Shown one piece after another: positions 25,339 to 33,974 of a stretch of 64,000 nucleotides of DNA. Source of the stretch: Cryobacterium suzukii (GTDB lineage: Bacteria; Actinomycetota; Actinomycetes; Actinomycetales; Microbacteriaceae). Location of the stretch: positions 1 to 64,000 of the forward strand of contig NZ_SOHJ01000004.1 of assembly GCF_004403185.1 (NCBI RefSeq). Reading direction: 5' to 3'. The translations under genes were made by a program, and so were the position numbers. Positions within the stretch are counted from its first letter, which is position 1; the number at the start of each line of letters is the position of its first letter. The notes under the pieces were generated by a model. The model was not told where the DNA came from. It was given only the letters and a program-made list of their open reading frames with translations, and ran no database searches.

Positions 25339-25412
25339 CAGAAACAGCGACGCGAAAACGGGCCGGTCAAGCCTTACTGAAGGGACGCCGAGCGTCACTC
25401 ACGGAGCGAACG

Positions 25413-25730
25413 CTACGCGCGCTTACGCAGTTTACGACGCTCACGCTCGGACAGGCCGCCCCAGATGCCGAACCGCTCGTCGTTACTGAGCGCGTACTCG
25501 AGGCACTGGCTGCGGACCTCGCAACCGGAGCAGATCTTTTTAGCGTCGCGTGTGGACCCGCCCTTTTCGGGGAAGAACGCCTCGGGGTCGGTCTGCGCGC
25601 AGAGCGAGTCGGCCTGCCAGGCCAGAAGGTTCTCGTCGCCGAGATCTTGTCGTATTCCCGGAACCCCGAGGGTGACAGGGTCAACGAACCAGTCCTCTGG
25701 TACTCCGGAACGATAGTCAGGTATAGCCAT
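25413..25730 (-). CDS. whiB: WhiB-family iron-sulfur regulator (WhiB2/WhmD-like)
   Basis: A 105-aa protein with the four cluster cysteines Cys44, Cys67, Cys70 and Cys76 (CxxC then CxxxxxC), the GIWGG turn at 88-92 and a basic C-terminal tail (ERERRKLRKR). Such proteins bind a [4Fe-4S] cluster and sigma factor; WhiB2/WhmD is needed for septation in mycobacteria. GGGAG lies 5 bp before the ATG. Position beside the giant GT2/DUF5719 pair matches the WhiB2 neighbourhood. Its promoter region holds a perfect 18-bp palindrome. Confidence 0.95.
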   Translation of the reverse strand: MAIPDYRSGVPEDWFVDPVTLGVPGIRQDLGDENLLAWQADSLCAQTDPEAFFPEKGGSTRDAKKICSGCEVRSQCLEYALSNDERFGIWGGLSERERRKLRKRA

Positions 25731-25773
25731 ATCGTCTCCCAGCGCTCGCTACGCACCGTTTAGTGCTGTACCT

Positions 25774-25791
25774 AATTACACCGGTGTAATT
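25774..25791. promoter_or_regulatory. 18-bp perfect palindrome upstream of whiB (candidate operator)
   Basis: AATTACACCGGTGTAATT, 44-61 bp upstream of the whiB ATG, in an AT-rich pocket of a GC-rich genome. Its size and symmetry fit a dimeric repressor or activator. The bound protein is unknown. Confidence 0.65.
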
Positions 25792-25946
25792 CGATAACGT
25801 CAAGTCGCAGATCGTAAACCCTCAATACGGGCTGGAGGGTTGCGACGCGCCGACGGCGACGAATTCGAGCGTTCGGGGGTGCGGCAGGCTCGAAACAACG
25901 TTGCGAATGTAACACGATCAGGCTTGGAGTCGGCGTGTCGCAGCCC

Positions 25947-26912
25947 TCAGTGCGCGGCGGCGCGCGAGGAATCCCAGGCGCTCTGCACCATCTGCTCGAG
26001 GGTGTGGCCCATGCTCCAGCGCAGATCGCGGGCCGCGAGCGCGCCAGAGGCCACGATGCGATCCGGGTCACCGACGCGGCGTGCGCCGATCTCTGGCACG
26101 AAGTCGATACCGGTCACTCGGCGCACGCTCGCCATGATTTCACCGACTGAGACGCCGTCGCCACTGCCGAGATTGTAGACCGGCTCGATCGCGTCGCCGG
26201 CGTCGAGGCGGCGGGCGGCGGCGACGTGTGAGAGCGCGAGGTCGGCCACGTGAATGTAGTCGCGCACGCAGGTTCCGTCGGGCGTGGCATAGTCGTCGCC
26301 GTTGATGCGCGGGGTGCGCCCATCGAGCAGCGCGGCAAAGATGAGAGGAAAGAGGTTGTGCGGGCTGGTGTCGCGAAGGGCGAGGTCGCCGGAGCCGACG
26401 ACGTTGAAGTAGCGCAGCGAGGTGTGGCGCAGCCCGGTTGCGACGGCCTGATCGCGCAGCAGCCACTCGCCGATCAGCTTGGATTCGCCGTACGGCGACT
26501 CCGGGTTCTTCGGTGTCTCTTCGGTGACGAGGTCCGTGCGCGGGGTGCCGTAGACGGCAGCGCTCGATGAGAACACGATGCGGTCAATCTTGGCCGAGTT
26601 CATGGCGGCGAGCAGCGTGGCGGTGGCCGTTACATTCTGTTCGTAGGTGTGCAACGGGCGCTGCACCGAGACGCCGGCGTACTTGAATCCGGCAACATGC
26701 ACGACGCCGGTCACGTGGTGCTCATGAAAGGCGTGCAACAGGCTGTCACCGTCGAGCACGTTCGCCCGGATGAATGGGACCCCGGCCGGCACAAATGACT
26801 CGTGGCCGCTCGAGAGGTCATCGAACACGACCACGTCGAGGCCTTCAGCCTGGAATGCACGCACCACGTGAGAGCCGATGTAGCCCGCTCCGCCGGTAAC
26901 CAACCACGCCAT
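25947..26912 (-). CDS. galE: UDP-glucose 4-epimerase (copy 1)
   Basis: Interconverts UDP-glucose and UDP-galactose using bound NAD. The 321-aa enzyme has TGGAGYIGSHVV, the FSSSAAVYG strand, catalytic Tyr141 and Lys145 in SPYGESKLIGEW, and the GDGVSVGE segment. Length is normal. A diverged second copy lies at 41140-42111 in the polysaccharide cluster, so this one may be the housekeeping enzyme. The upstream 44-aa ORF is on the same strand, 52 bp away. Confidence 0.94.
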   Translation of the reverse strand: MAWLVTGGAGYIGSHVVRAFQAEGLDVVVFDDLSSGHESFVPAGVPFIRANVLDGDSLLHAFHEHHVTGVVHVAGFKYAGVSVQRPLHTYEQNVTATATLLAAMNSAKIDRIVFSSSAAVYGTPRTDLVTEETPKNPESPYGESKLIGEWLLRDQAVATGLRHTSLRYFNVVGSGDLALRDTSPHNLFPLIFAALLDGRTPRINGDDYATPDGTCVRDYIHVADLALSHVAAARRLDAGDAIEPVYNLGSGDGVSVGEIMASVRRVTGIDFVPEIGARRVGDPDRIVASGALAARDLRWSMGHTLEQMVQSAWDSSRAAAH

Positions 26913-26964
26913 GACGCCCCGTTCGCTCGTGCGACACTCGGTGCGCCACCGCTACAGGCTAGCG

Positions 26965-27099
26965 TCAGCGAACCAAAGCATCGTATTCGTTGGCTATTCG
27001 GGGGGCTCGTCGGCCGTAGCCGTCGCGCCGAACGGAGCGAATCGTGGCCACAATAGCGGCGACCCCGAGGGCTGTGAGGAGCAGAAATAGAATGAACAT
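26965..27099 (-). CDS. 44-aa single-pass membrane microprotein
   Basis: A complete frame on the minus strand from ATG at 27099 to TGA at 26965. Residues 1-20 form one hydrophobic helix (FILFLLLTALGVAAIVATI), followed by a basic, arginine-rich tail with an RRDGYGRRAP motif that I recall from other small membrane proteins of this family of bacteria. Codon composition is GC-rich at third positions, as expected for a real gene here. No strong ribosome site is visible. Function unknown. Confidence 0.6.
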   Translation of the reverse strand: MFILFLLLTALGVAAIVATIRSVRRDGYGRRAPRIANEYDALVR

Positions 27100-27191
27100 G
27101 GCAGAAATTCTATGAATTGTGCTTTTCTGCCGCGAGTGGCAGAGTCGACACCGTTCGGCACATTCCTGCCAAGGTTGACCAGAGGATGCTC

Positions 27192-28148
27192 ATGCTCCAG
27201 AAGATCGTCTGCGTCACCCTCCCTGGCCTGGCTCCGTTTGAATTCGGCGTGATCTGCGAGGTGTTCGGTATCGACCGCAGCATTCAGGGCGGGCCAACGT
27301 TCGACTTTCACGTCGTGGCCGCCGAACCCGGACCGATCCGCACCAAGATCGGCTTCGACATTGTCGTGCACGATGACCTGTCGGCCGCGGCCGATGCCGA
27401 CCTTATCGCCATTCCCGGCTACGAGGCCGGCGAGGCCGTCGACCCGCGCGTGCTGCAGGTTGTGCGTGACGCCGAGGCCCGCGGCGCCTGGGTGCTCAGC
27501 GTCTGCAGCGGCGCATTCGTGCTCGCCCAGTCCGGCATCCTCAATGGCCGCCGCAGCACCACCCACTGGATGTACACCGACGCCCTCGCCCGCTCGTTTC
27601 CGAAGACGATCGTCGACCCCGATGTTTTGTTCGTCGACGATAACCACGTCGTCACCGGGGCAGGCACCGCCGCCGGCATCGACGCCGCGCTGCACATCGT
27701 GCGCACCGAACTCGGCGCTACGGCCGCCAACGTCATCGCCCGCCGCATGGTCGTGCCACCTCAGCGCGACGGCGGCCAGTCGCAGTACATCGAAGCGCCG
27801 GTGGTCGACTGCCAGGACGAATCCTTCGCCGCTGTCACCGAGTGGATGCTGCGCCACCTCGACCAGGAATTGCCGGTCGATCTGCTCGCCCGTAAATCGC
27901 TCATGTCGCCGCGCACCTTCGCCCGCCGGTTTCGGGCCGAGCTCGGCACGACGCCCACCCGCTGGCTCAACCGGCAGCGGCTGCTGCGGGCGCAGGAACT
28001 GCTCGAAGACTCCTCGCGCAGCCTCGAGGCGATCGCCGTCGACACCGGTTTCGGCGGGGCCGCCGTGATGCGCCACCACTTTCTGCAGGTGCTGCAGACC
28101 ACCCCCACCGCCTACCGCCGGGCCTTCGGCCCCCGGAGGGTCGGTTAG
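27192..28148 (+). CDS. GlxA-type transcriptional regulator (DJ-1/PfpI plus AraC domains)
   Basis: A 318-aa regulator. Residues about 5-170 form a class I amidotransferase-like domain with the nucleophile-elbow cysteine in SVCSGAFVLAQ. The C-terminal 100 residues are an AraC helix-turn-helix pair (ARKSLMSPRTFARRFRAELG and AIAVDTGFGGAAVMRHHF). The ATG at 27192 is preferred because AGAGG lies 6 bp upstream; an ATG at 27186 and a longer frame to 27117 exist. It is divergent from the 44-aa gene and galE. Ligand and targets are unknown. Confidence 0.92.
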   Translation: MLQKIVCVTLPGLAPFEFGVICEVFGIDRSIQGGPTFDFHVVAAEPGPIRTKIGFDIVVHDDLSAAADADLIAIPGYEAGEAVDPRVLQVVRDAEARGAWVLSVCSGAFVLAQSGILNGRRSTTHWMYTDALARSFPKTIVDPDVLFVDDNHVVTGAGTAAGIDAALHIVRTELGATAANVIARRMVVPPQRDGGQSQYIEAPVVDCQDESFAAVTEWMLRHLDQELPVDLLARKSLMSPRTFARRFRAELGTTPTRWLNRQRLLRAQELLEDSSRSLEAIAVDTGFGGAAVMRHHFLQVLQTTPTAYRRAFGPRRVG

Positions 28149-28443
28149 CGGGCGCATCCGCTCGGCTGCGATGCGTCGCGCTGGACTTTCGCCAGTGCGC
28201 GGGGGTTCCGGCACCTGGGCCGCAGGCATCCGTTCGACTGCATCGCGCTGCGCGGGACCTGCGCCGATACGCGGGAGTTCGGGCCTGGCCAGAACTCCCG
28301 CGCAGCGCGTCGCGCTGGACCTGCGCCAGTGCGCGGGAGTTGCGCCTCCCGCGCACTGGCGCAAGTCCAGCGGTTCGTGCGACGGCTCGGGCGACGGCTC
28401 GGGCGGCAGCATCGTGCGACGGCTCGGGATCGCACGCCAGACG
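28149..28443. repeat. repeat family C, copy 1 (about 290 bp, hairpin-rich)
   Basis: A gene-free stretch between convergent genes, packed with variants of TGCGCCAGTGCGCGGGAG and its complement. The best hairpin is 28315-28370, with 17-bp perfect arms (28322-28338 with 28347-28363) and further CTGGAC/GTCCAG pairing. A related block lies at 37240-37545. CGACGGCTCGGG occurs three times near 28379-28430. Confidence 0.7.
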
Positions 28444-29595
28444 CTAGCCGATCGGAGCCGACACGGCTTCGCGGTCGGTTTTCGGTCGCAGGGCCATGAG
28501 AATTCGTTTGAGATCGATCACGATGGCGGCCGTGGGGCTCAACGACGCGGCCCCGGCACCTATTTCCTGCTGCATTTTGCGCAGGATCGCCTCGATCGCC
28601 ACGCCGGCCTGATCCAGGAGGTGAGGTTGGCGCGCGTCGTCGTCTCCGGCGCTGATCGCCGCCGCAACGGCGTGCAGCGCTTCGCTGAGCACTGGACGCA
28701 GTTCCGGCGGAAGCTCAAGCGCGATCGGCTTGCCCCACACCATGCCGGCCAGAACTTCGGTGAGGTTTCGTATGTGGAACGTGACGTTTTCCAGCGCAAG
28801 GAGGGCGTCGTAGTCGGTATCCAGGTTTGCGCGAGTGAACCAGGCGCGCGGGTTGCCCTTGCGGCTCTCGTCGGCTGTCTGCACGGCCGTGCGCACCTGC
28901 CGCGCCGCCACATTGAGCGTCTCCCCCTGCGTGGCCCAGTCGTCGCGGCCCGGCGGCCAACTCTCCACCAGGGCGTCGCCGACTTCGGTGAGGTGCGTCG
29001 CCAGCGTTTTGCGAAATCCCGACAGGCGTTCCCGCGCCGGGCCGATGGCGAGGGGCGGCAGAATCAGCAAATTGACCGCCAGGCCCACGACTATTCCCAG
29101 ACAGATCTGTGTCGCGTAGCCGATCGAGTAACCGTCGGCGTCCGGACCGCCGATGATGAGCACGAACAGAGCGGTGATGGGCACGTACTCGCCGCCCGCT
29201 CCCATCCATTTCATGCCGCCAATCAGAGTGCCAAGTCCAACAGCGAGTGAGAGAGTCAAGACGGTGGGCTCACTCACGATGAGCACGATCCCGGCCAGGC
29301 CAATACCGATAAGCACCCCGGCCAGGGTCTGGACTGAGCTGTGGATCGATCGCGCGAGCGTGGGGTGCATGCTGAGCAGCGCGCCCAACGGCGCGTAGTA
29401 CGGAAACTCTTTGGCGGTCCCCGGCATGAGCGGAGCGAGCGACCAGGCGATCGCCACCGCGATAGTGATCTTGACAACCTGAAGCGCTCGTGGGCGCATC
29501 AGGTTGCGCCTGACCCAGTTCCAAAAGCGCGTGGCTGCAAGAGTACGCGGCATCCTTTTGGTTCCCATCGATTGCGGATGCCCTCCAGCGTTCAT
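28444..29595 (-). CDS. FUSC-family (aromatic acid exporter-like) membrane protein
   Basis: A 383-aa protein with about six membrane helices in residues 40-180, including the conserved YYAPLGALLSMHPTLARSI segment, followed by a long helical cytoplasmic region (about 190-375). This layout matches half-length FUSC/YccS-like proteins, sometimes linked to export of aromatic acids or cell-envelope stress. The start may instead be the ATG at residue 10 or 15. The gene converges on glxA across repeat family C. Confidence 0.75.
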   Translation of the reverse strand: MNAGGHPQSMGTKRMPRTLAATRFWNWVRRNLMRPRALQVVKITIAVAIAWSLAPLMPGTAKEFPYYAPLGALLSMHPTLARSIHSSVQTLAGVLIGIGLAGIVLIVSEPTVLTLSLAVGLGTLIGGMKWMGAGGEYVPITALFVLIIGGPDADGYSIGYATQICLGIVVGLAVNLLILPPLAIGPARERLSGFRKTLATHLTEVGDALVESWPPGRDDWATQGETLNVAARQVRTAVQTADESRKGNPRAWFTRANLDTDYDALLALENVTFHIRNLTEVLAGMVWGKPIALELPPELRPVLSEALHAVAAAISAGDDDARQPHLLDQAGVAIEAILRKMQQEIGAGAASLSPTAAIVIDLKRILMALRPKTDREAVSAPIG

Positions 29596-29666
29596 CCCCG
29601 GATGGAGGCTAGGCGAGGCGGCTGATGAGACTCTGGGAAACTCGCTGGTGCTCGTCGAAGACCGGG

Positions 29667-30959
29667 CTAGGCACCGGGCATCGCCAGAAAGACCTCTCCG
29701 GTGCCGGCAAACGTCAGCGTGCCCTCATCCGGCGTGACATACACGGCCTGCCCGCGCTTCAGCGGCCGCGACGACGAACTGCCCGCCACGAGAAAGCCGC
29801 CGGCCGTGCAGATCGCGATGGCCGGGCCGGTGAGGGTGATCTGGCGCATCGTGACGGGCGTCGGTGACGCGGCGGCGGCATCCGCGTGAATGTGCACGAG
29901 CTCGAAGTCGGTAATCCCGGGCCGATACCGCGCGACGCCATCTGCGACAACGATCGGAGCGAGGCGCGGCGAAGCCTCCGGAGTGAAGTCGAGCACCGCG
30001 AGCAGCTCCTCGATGTCGATGTGTTTGGGGGTGAGCCCGCCGCGCAACACGTTGTCGGAGGCGGCCATCACCTCCACGCCGAGACCGGACAGGTACGCGT
30101 GGATGTTGCCGGCCGGCAGGTACAGCACCTCACCACGCTTCAGGGAGACCCGGTTCAGCAGCAGACCTATCACGATTCCGGGGTCGCCGGGGTATTCGGC
30201 GGCGAGCACGCGCACCGCTTCCAGCTCGCTCGCGTAGCCGATGTTTGCTCCCCCGTCGGCTAGAAACGCGGCGTGTTCGGCGAGCGCGACCACCCGTTCG
30301 ACCAGCCATTTCACCTCGCCGGAGTCGCCTCCGCGGCCGTCACGCAACAGCCAGTCGACGGTGTCGCGCAGTCCCTCGGCCAGGTGCTGCTCGAGCAGGT
30401 CGATGGCGGCGGCCTGCGGGTACTCGGTTGCGAGGTCGAGCAGGCGCAGCTCGGCGATGATGCCGTGCACCTCGGCGAGCGGGCGGAACCCGCAGAGCGC
30501 TTCGAAGGTGTCGCTGAGCGCAAAGATGAGTTCGGGCTTGTGAAAGGGGTCGCGGTAGTTGCGGTTGCCGGCGTCGACGGCGATTCCGGCGTCGTTTTCA
30601 AGCGCGAACCCGGCACGGGCCTGTTCGGTCGTCGGGTGCGCCTGCAGCGACAGCGGGCGTCCCGCGGCCAAAATCTTCAGGAGGAACGGCAGGCGCGGTG
30701 CTGCGCCGGCAGCATCCGCTTGCCGCGTGGCCCAGCCCGCTCCGAGTGCAGTTTCGGGCGAAGCCGCGATCCATCCAGCGAGGTCGGGGAAACCGCCGAC
30801 CTCTGCCGCATCCTCGATCACCGACGGGGAGCCGGCGTGGGCCCCCAACCAGAGTTCGGCTTCCGGACCACCCGACGGCGTGCGACCGAGCAGGTCGGCG
30901 ATGGCGTGCCTGGAGCCCCAGGCATAATCGCGCGGGGTATTGGTGATGCCCACAAACAT
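29667..30959 (-). CDS. manA: mannose-6-phosphate isomerase, class I
   Basis: Interconverts fructose-6-phosphate and mannose-6-phosphate, the entry to GDP-mannose. The 430-aa zinc enzyme shows YAWGSRHAIADLLG, ELWLGAHAGSPS, LSLQAHPT (zinc ligands), FHKPELIFAL and LPAGNIHAYLSGLGVEVMAASDNVLRGGLTPKHID. The ATG at 30959 is supported by AAGGAG 7 bp upstream. It feeds the gmd/ColD branch at 46.6-63.2 kb, though phosphomannomutase and the guanylyltransferase are outside the window. Confidence 0.96.
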   Translation of the reverse strand: MFVGITNTPRDYAWGSRHAIADLLGRTPSGGPEAELWLGAHAGSPSVIEDAAEVGGFPDLAGWIAASPETALGAGWATRQADAAGAAPRLPFLLKILAAGRPLSLQAHPTTEQARAGFALENDAGIAVDAGNRNYRDPFHKPELIFALSDTFEALCGFRPLAEVHGIIAELRLLDLATEYPQAAAIDLLEQHLAEGLRDTVDWLLRDGRGGDSGEVKWLVERVVALAEHAAFLADGGANIGYASELEAVRVLAAEYPGDPGIVIGLLLNRVSLKRGEVLYLPAGNIHAYLSGLGVEVMAASDNVLRGGLTPKHIDIEELLAVLDFTPEASPRLAPIVVADGVARYRPGITDFELVHIHADAAAASPTPVTMRQITLTGPAIAICTAGGFLVAGSSSSRPLKRGQAVYVTPDEGTLTFAGTGEVFLAMPGA

Positions 30960-31083
30960 TTTCGGCTCCTTCGTACGCTGTTTAGACCAAACTACCAACC
31001 GACTTCGATCATCCAGCCAACGACCCTAGGCTGGCGGGCAGTCCCGGTCGTGTGTCGACCGCCCTTCTTGCAACGGAGCATCC

Positions 31084-32262
31084 ATGACCTTTGAGCTACT
31101 CGGCAGCGACTTGTTCGGCTACGAAAACCTTCTCACCGCGCCCGAGCAGGAGGCCATCCTCAAGCTGCGCGCCTACCTCGACCGGGAGGTTCGCCCCATC
31201 GCGAACGGATGCTGGGACCGCGCCGAATTCCCCACCCAGGTCATCAAGCCGCTCGCCGAGCTCGGTATGTACTCCTTCGGCTGGGACGAGACAAAACCGT
31301 TTACGAATTCGGCCGTGTTCCGCGGATTCGTGGCGCTGGAACTGGCGCGAGTGGACGCATCCGTTGCCACCTTCGTCGGAGTGCAGAACGGCCTGTCGGC
31401 CGGGTCGATTGCGGCCTGCGGCTCCGCCGAGCAGCGCGCCGAGTGGATTCCGCGTCTCGCCTCTGGCGAGATCGTGGGAGCGTTCGGGCTGACCGAGCCG
31501 CTCTCCGGCTCCGATGCGGCGCAGGGCCTCCGCACCACCGCCACCCGCACGGGCGACACCTGGACCCTGAACGGCGCCAAGCGCTGGATCGGCAACGCCA
31601 CCTTCAGCGACGTGACCATCATCTGGGCCAAGGACACCGCCGACAACAAGGTCAAGGGCTTCATCGTTCCCACTGACAGCACTGGCTATTCGGCCACCAA
31701 GATCGAGGGCAAGATCAGCCTGCGCACGGTACAGAACGCCGACATCACCCTGACCGACGTGGTCGTGCCCGAGAGCCTGCGCCTGCAGAACGCCAACTCG
31801 TTCAAGGACACCGCCAAGGTGCTGCGGGCCACGCGTGCCGAGGTGTCGTGGGCGGCTGTCGGCAACGCCATCGGCGCCTACGATGCGGCCGTGGCCTACT
31901 CCAAGGAGCGCGAGCAGTTCGGTAAGGCGATCGGCGGGCACCAGCTCGTGCAGGATCTGCTGGTCAAAAGCCTCGGCAACATCACCGCGAGCCTCGGCAT
32001 GGTCGTGCGGGTGTCGCAGCTGCAAGACGAAGGCGTGCAGCGCGACGAGCACTCCGCGCTGACCAAGGCCTACACGACCAGCCGCATGCGGGAGAGCGTG
32101 GCCTGGTGCCGCGAGCTGTTCGGCGGCAACGGCGTGACCCTCGAGTACAACGTGGCCCGGCACTTCGCCGACGCCGAGGCCATCTACTCCTACGAGGGCA
32201 CGCAGGAGATGAACACCCTCATCGTGGGCCGCACCATCACCGGCCAGGCGGCCTTCGTCTGA
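31084..32262 (+). CDS. acyl-CoA dehydrogenase family flavoenzyme
   Basis: A 392-aa FAD enzyme. GAFGLTEPLSGSDA and NGAKRWIGNATFSD form the flavin-binding signature. YSKEREQFGKAIGGHQLVQD and the C-terminal YEGTQEMNTLIVGRTITG carry the other family motifs, with Glu in YEGT as candidate base. Best resemblance is to glutaryl-CoA-type or short-chain dehydrogenases in lipid or amino acid breakdown. A 16-bp palindrome and a longer inverted repeat follow its stop. It stands alone. Confidence 0.93.
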   Translation: MTFELLGSDLFGYENLLTAPEQEAILKLRAYLDREVRPIANGCWDRAEFPTQVIKPLAELGMYSFGWDETKPFTNSAVFRGFVALELARVDASVATFVGVQNGLSAGSIAACGSAEQRAEWIPRLASGEIVGAFGLTEPLSGSDAAQGLRTTATRTGDTWTLNGAKRWIGNATFSDVTIIWAKDTADNKVKGFIVPTDSTGYSATKIEGKISLRTVQNADITLTDVVVPESLRLQNANSFKDTAKVLRATRAEVSWAAVGNAIGAYDAAVAYSKEREQFGKAIGGHQLVQDLLVKSLGNITASLGMVVRVSQLQDEGVQRDEHSALTKAYTTSRMRESVAWCRELFGGNGVTLEYNVARHFADAEAIYSYEGTQEMNTLIVGRTITGQAAFV

Positions 32263-32280
32263 CCCGCAGCGCCGGCCGGT

Positions 32281-32296
32281 GTGCGGCCGGCCGCAC
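32281..32296 (+). terminator. 16-bp perfect palindrome after the acyl-CoA dehydrogenase stop
   Basis: GTGCGGCCGGCCGCAC, 18 bp past the stop codon; it could form a short hairpin or a dyad site. No T tract. Confidence 0.4.
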
Positions 32297-32301
32297 GTTA
32301 T

Positions 32302-32369
32302 GCCGGCAGAATTTGCGACACGCCGGGTGGGGCATCCGCTTGGCGCGGCGTGTCGCATATTTACCGGCG
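32302..32369. repeat. long imperfect inverted repeat
   Basis: The arms at 32302-32325 and 32346-32369 share GCGACACGCCG / CGGCGTGTCGC exactly and are near-complementary beyond that. GGCATCCGCT lies in the loop and a matching AGCGGATGCC at 32382-32391. It lies between the dehydrogenase and flavoprotein genes and is probably a termination or insulation structure. Confidence 0.6.
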
Positions 32370-32498
32370 TTAGCTACGCCAGCGGATGCCCGCGCCCCCA
32401 AATATCGCCGCTCGCGTCCCGAATCGCGTCCGCGGACTGTTCGCCCACCTCACCCCGGGCTACGGTATCGGAATGAGACCACACGAGCGCGGCCCGGA

Positions 32499-33974
32499 GT
32501 GACTACCGACCAGGGCCTCGACGCGATCGTCGTCGGATCCGGCCCGAATGGCCTGGCCGCCGCAGTCACGCTCGCCCGCGCCGGTCTCAGGGTGCGCGTC
32601 TACGAGCGCAACCCGCAGATCGGCGGCGGCGCGGCGACCGCCGAACTGACCCTCCCCGGGTTCCACCACGACGTTGGTAGCGCCGTGCATCCGCTGGCGC
32701 TGGCTTCGGAGTTCTTTCAGAAGTTCGGCCTCAAGGACCGCATCGAGCTCCGGGTGCCCGAGATCTCCTACGGGCATCCGCTGCCCGGCGGCCGCGCCGG
32801 CGTGGCCTGGCGCGATATCGAACGCACCGCCGCCGACCTCGGGCGCGACGGCCCGGCCTGGCTGCGGTTGCTCGGGCCGCTCGTGCAGAACATCAACGCC
32901 ATCGCTGAGCTCACCGGGGATGCGTTGCTGCGCGTGCCGCGGCATCCGCTCACGCTGGCGCGCTTCGGCCTGCGCACGCTCGAGCAGGGCGGCCCGGCTT
33001 GGAATTGGCGCTTCACCGGCGAAAAAGCCCCGGCGCTGCTCACCGGAACCTTCGCCCACTCGATCGGGCGGCTGCCAAGCCCCTCGACCGCCGGCGCCGG
33101 TCTCACCCTCGCCGCGCACGCACACGCCGCGGGCTGGCCGATACCGATCGGCGGAAGCGGCGCCATCGTGCGAGCGCTCGCCGACGACCTGCTCGCGCAC
33201 GGCGGCGAGATCCAAACGGATTCCGACATCACCAGTCTCGACGAGCTGCCGCCAGCACGCGTGACGCTGCTCGACGTGACGCCCCGCGCCCTCGTCGACC
33301 TCGCCGCCGGGGCACTGCCCGATCGCTACACGACCACCCTCAGCCGGTTTCGCTACGGCAACGCCGTCGCCAAGGTGGATTTCGCCCTCTCCGAACCTGT
33401 GCCGTGGGCGGCAAAAGACCTGCGGCGAGCGCCGACCCTGCACGTGGGAGGCACCCGCGCCGACCAGGCTCGTGCCGAGAACGAGGTGGCTCGCGGGCGT
33501 CATGCCGGCTCCCCGTATGTGCTCGCCGCGCAGCCGAGCATCCTCGATGACACCCGCGCTCCCGCCGGCAAGCACACCCTCTGGGCCTACACACACGTAC
33601 CGGCCGGCTCCACCCACGACCAGACCGAGCAGATCACCCGGCAGATCGAACGCTTCGCGCCCGGCTTTCGCGACACGATTCTCGCCTCCGCCAGCCAGAC
33701 CGCCGCGCAGATGCACAACCACAATCCCAATCACATCGGCGGCGACATCGCGGCCGGAGCGATCAGCCTGACCCAGCTCGTGCGCCGACCGGTACTCTCC
33801 GGCGATCCGTGGCGCACCCCACTGGCCGGTGTCTACCTGTGCTCATCGTCGACTTCTCCCGGCCCGGGAGTGCACGGCATGTGCGGCTACCGCGCCGCCC
33901 TGAGCGCCCTGGCCCACGAATACAACATCGTTGAGCCGCCCGACCTATCCCCGAAGGAGCCCTCATGGCCGTGA
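32499..33974 (+). CDS. phytoene-desaturase-like FAD oxidoreductase (COG1233)
   Basis: A 491-aa flavoprotein. The dinucleotide motif DAIVVGSGPNGLAAAVTLARAG is at residue 8, followed by VYERNPQIGGGAAT. The C-terminus has the FAD-contacting GVHGMCGYRAA motif. These proteins resemble PYROXD2 and carotenoid desaturases; the real substrate is unknown. The GTG at 32499 is an imperfect choice since GGAG overlaps it; a start further upstream would lack family resemblance. It overlaps the SRPBCC gene by 10 bp. Confidence 0.85.
   Translation: MTTDQGLDAIVVGSGPNGLAAAVTLARAGLRVRVYERNPQIGGGAATAELTLPGFHHDVGSAVHPLALASEFFQKFGLKDRIELRVPEISYGHPLPGGRAGVAWRDIERTAADLGRDGPAWLRLLGPLVQNINAIAELTGDALLRVPRHPLTLARFGLRTLEQGGPAWNWRFTGEKAPALLTGTFAHSIGRLPSPSTAGAGLTLAAHAHAAGWPIPIGGSGAIVRALADDLLAHGGEIQTDSDITSLDELPPARVTLLDVTPRALVDLAAGALPDRYTTTLSRFRYGNAVAKVDFALSEPVPWAAKDLRRAPTLHVGGTRADQARAENEVARGRHAGSPYVLAAQPSILDDTRAPAGKHTLWAYTHVPAGSTHDQTEQITRQIERFAPGFRDTILASASQTAAQMHNHNPNHIGGDIAAGAISLTQLVRRPVLSGDPWRTPLAGVYLCSSSTSPGPGVHGMCGYRAALSALAHEYNIVEPPDLSPKEPSWP

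Noticed and set aside
26994-28412. 472-aa minus-strand open frame opposite glxA and running into repeat family C
   Set aside because: Antisense shadow; the GlxA/AraC motifs on the plus strand are convincing.
28149-28443. Protein-coding gene in repeat family C
   Set aside because: All frames give Arg/Ala/Gly-rich repeats that follow the DNA repeat unit and have no start signals.
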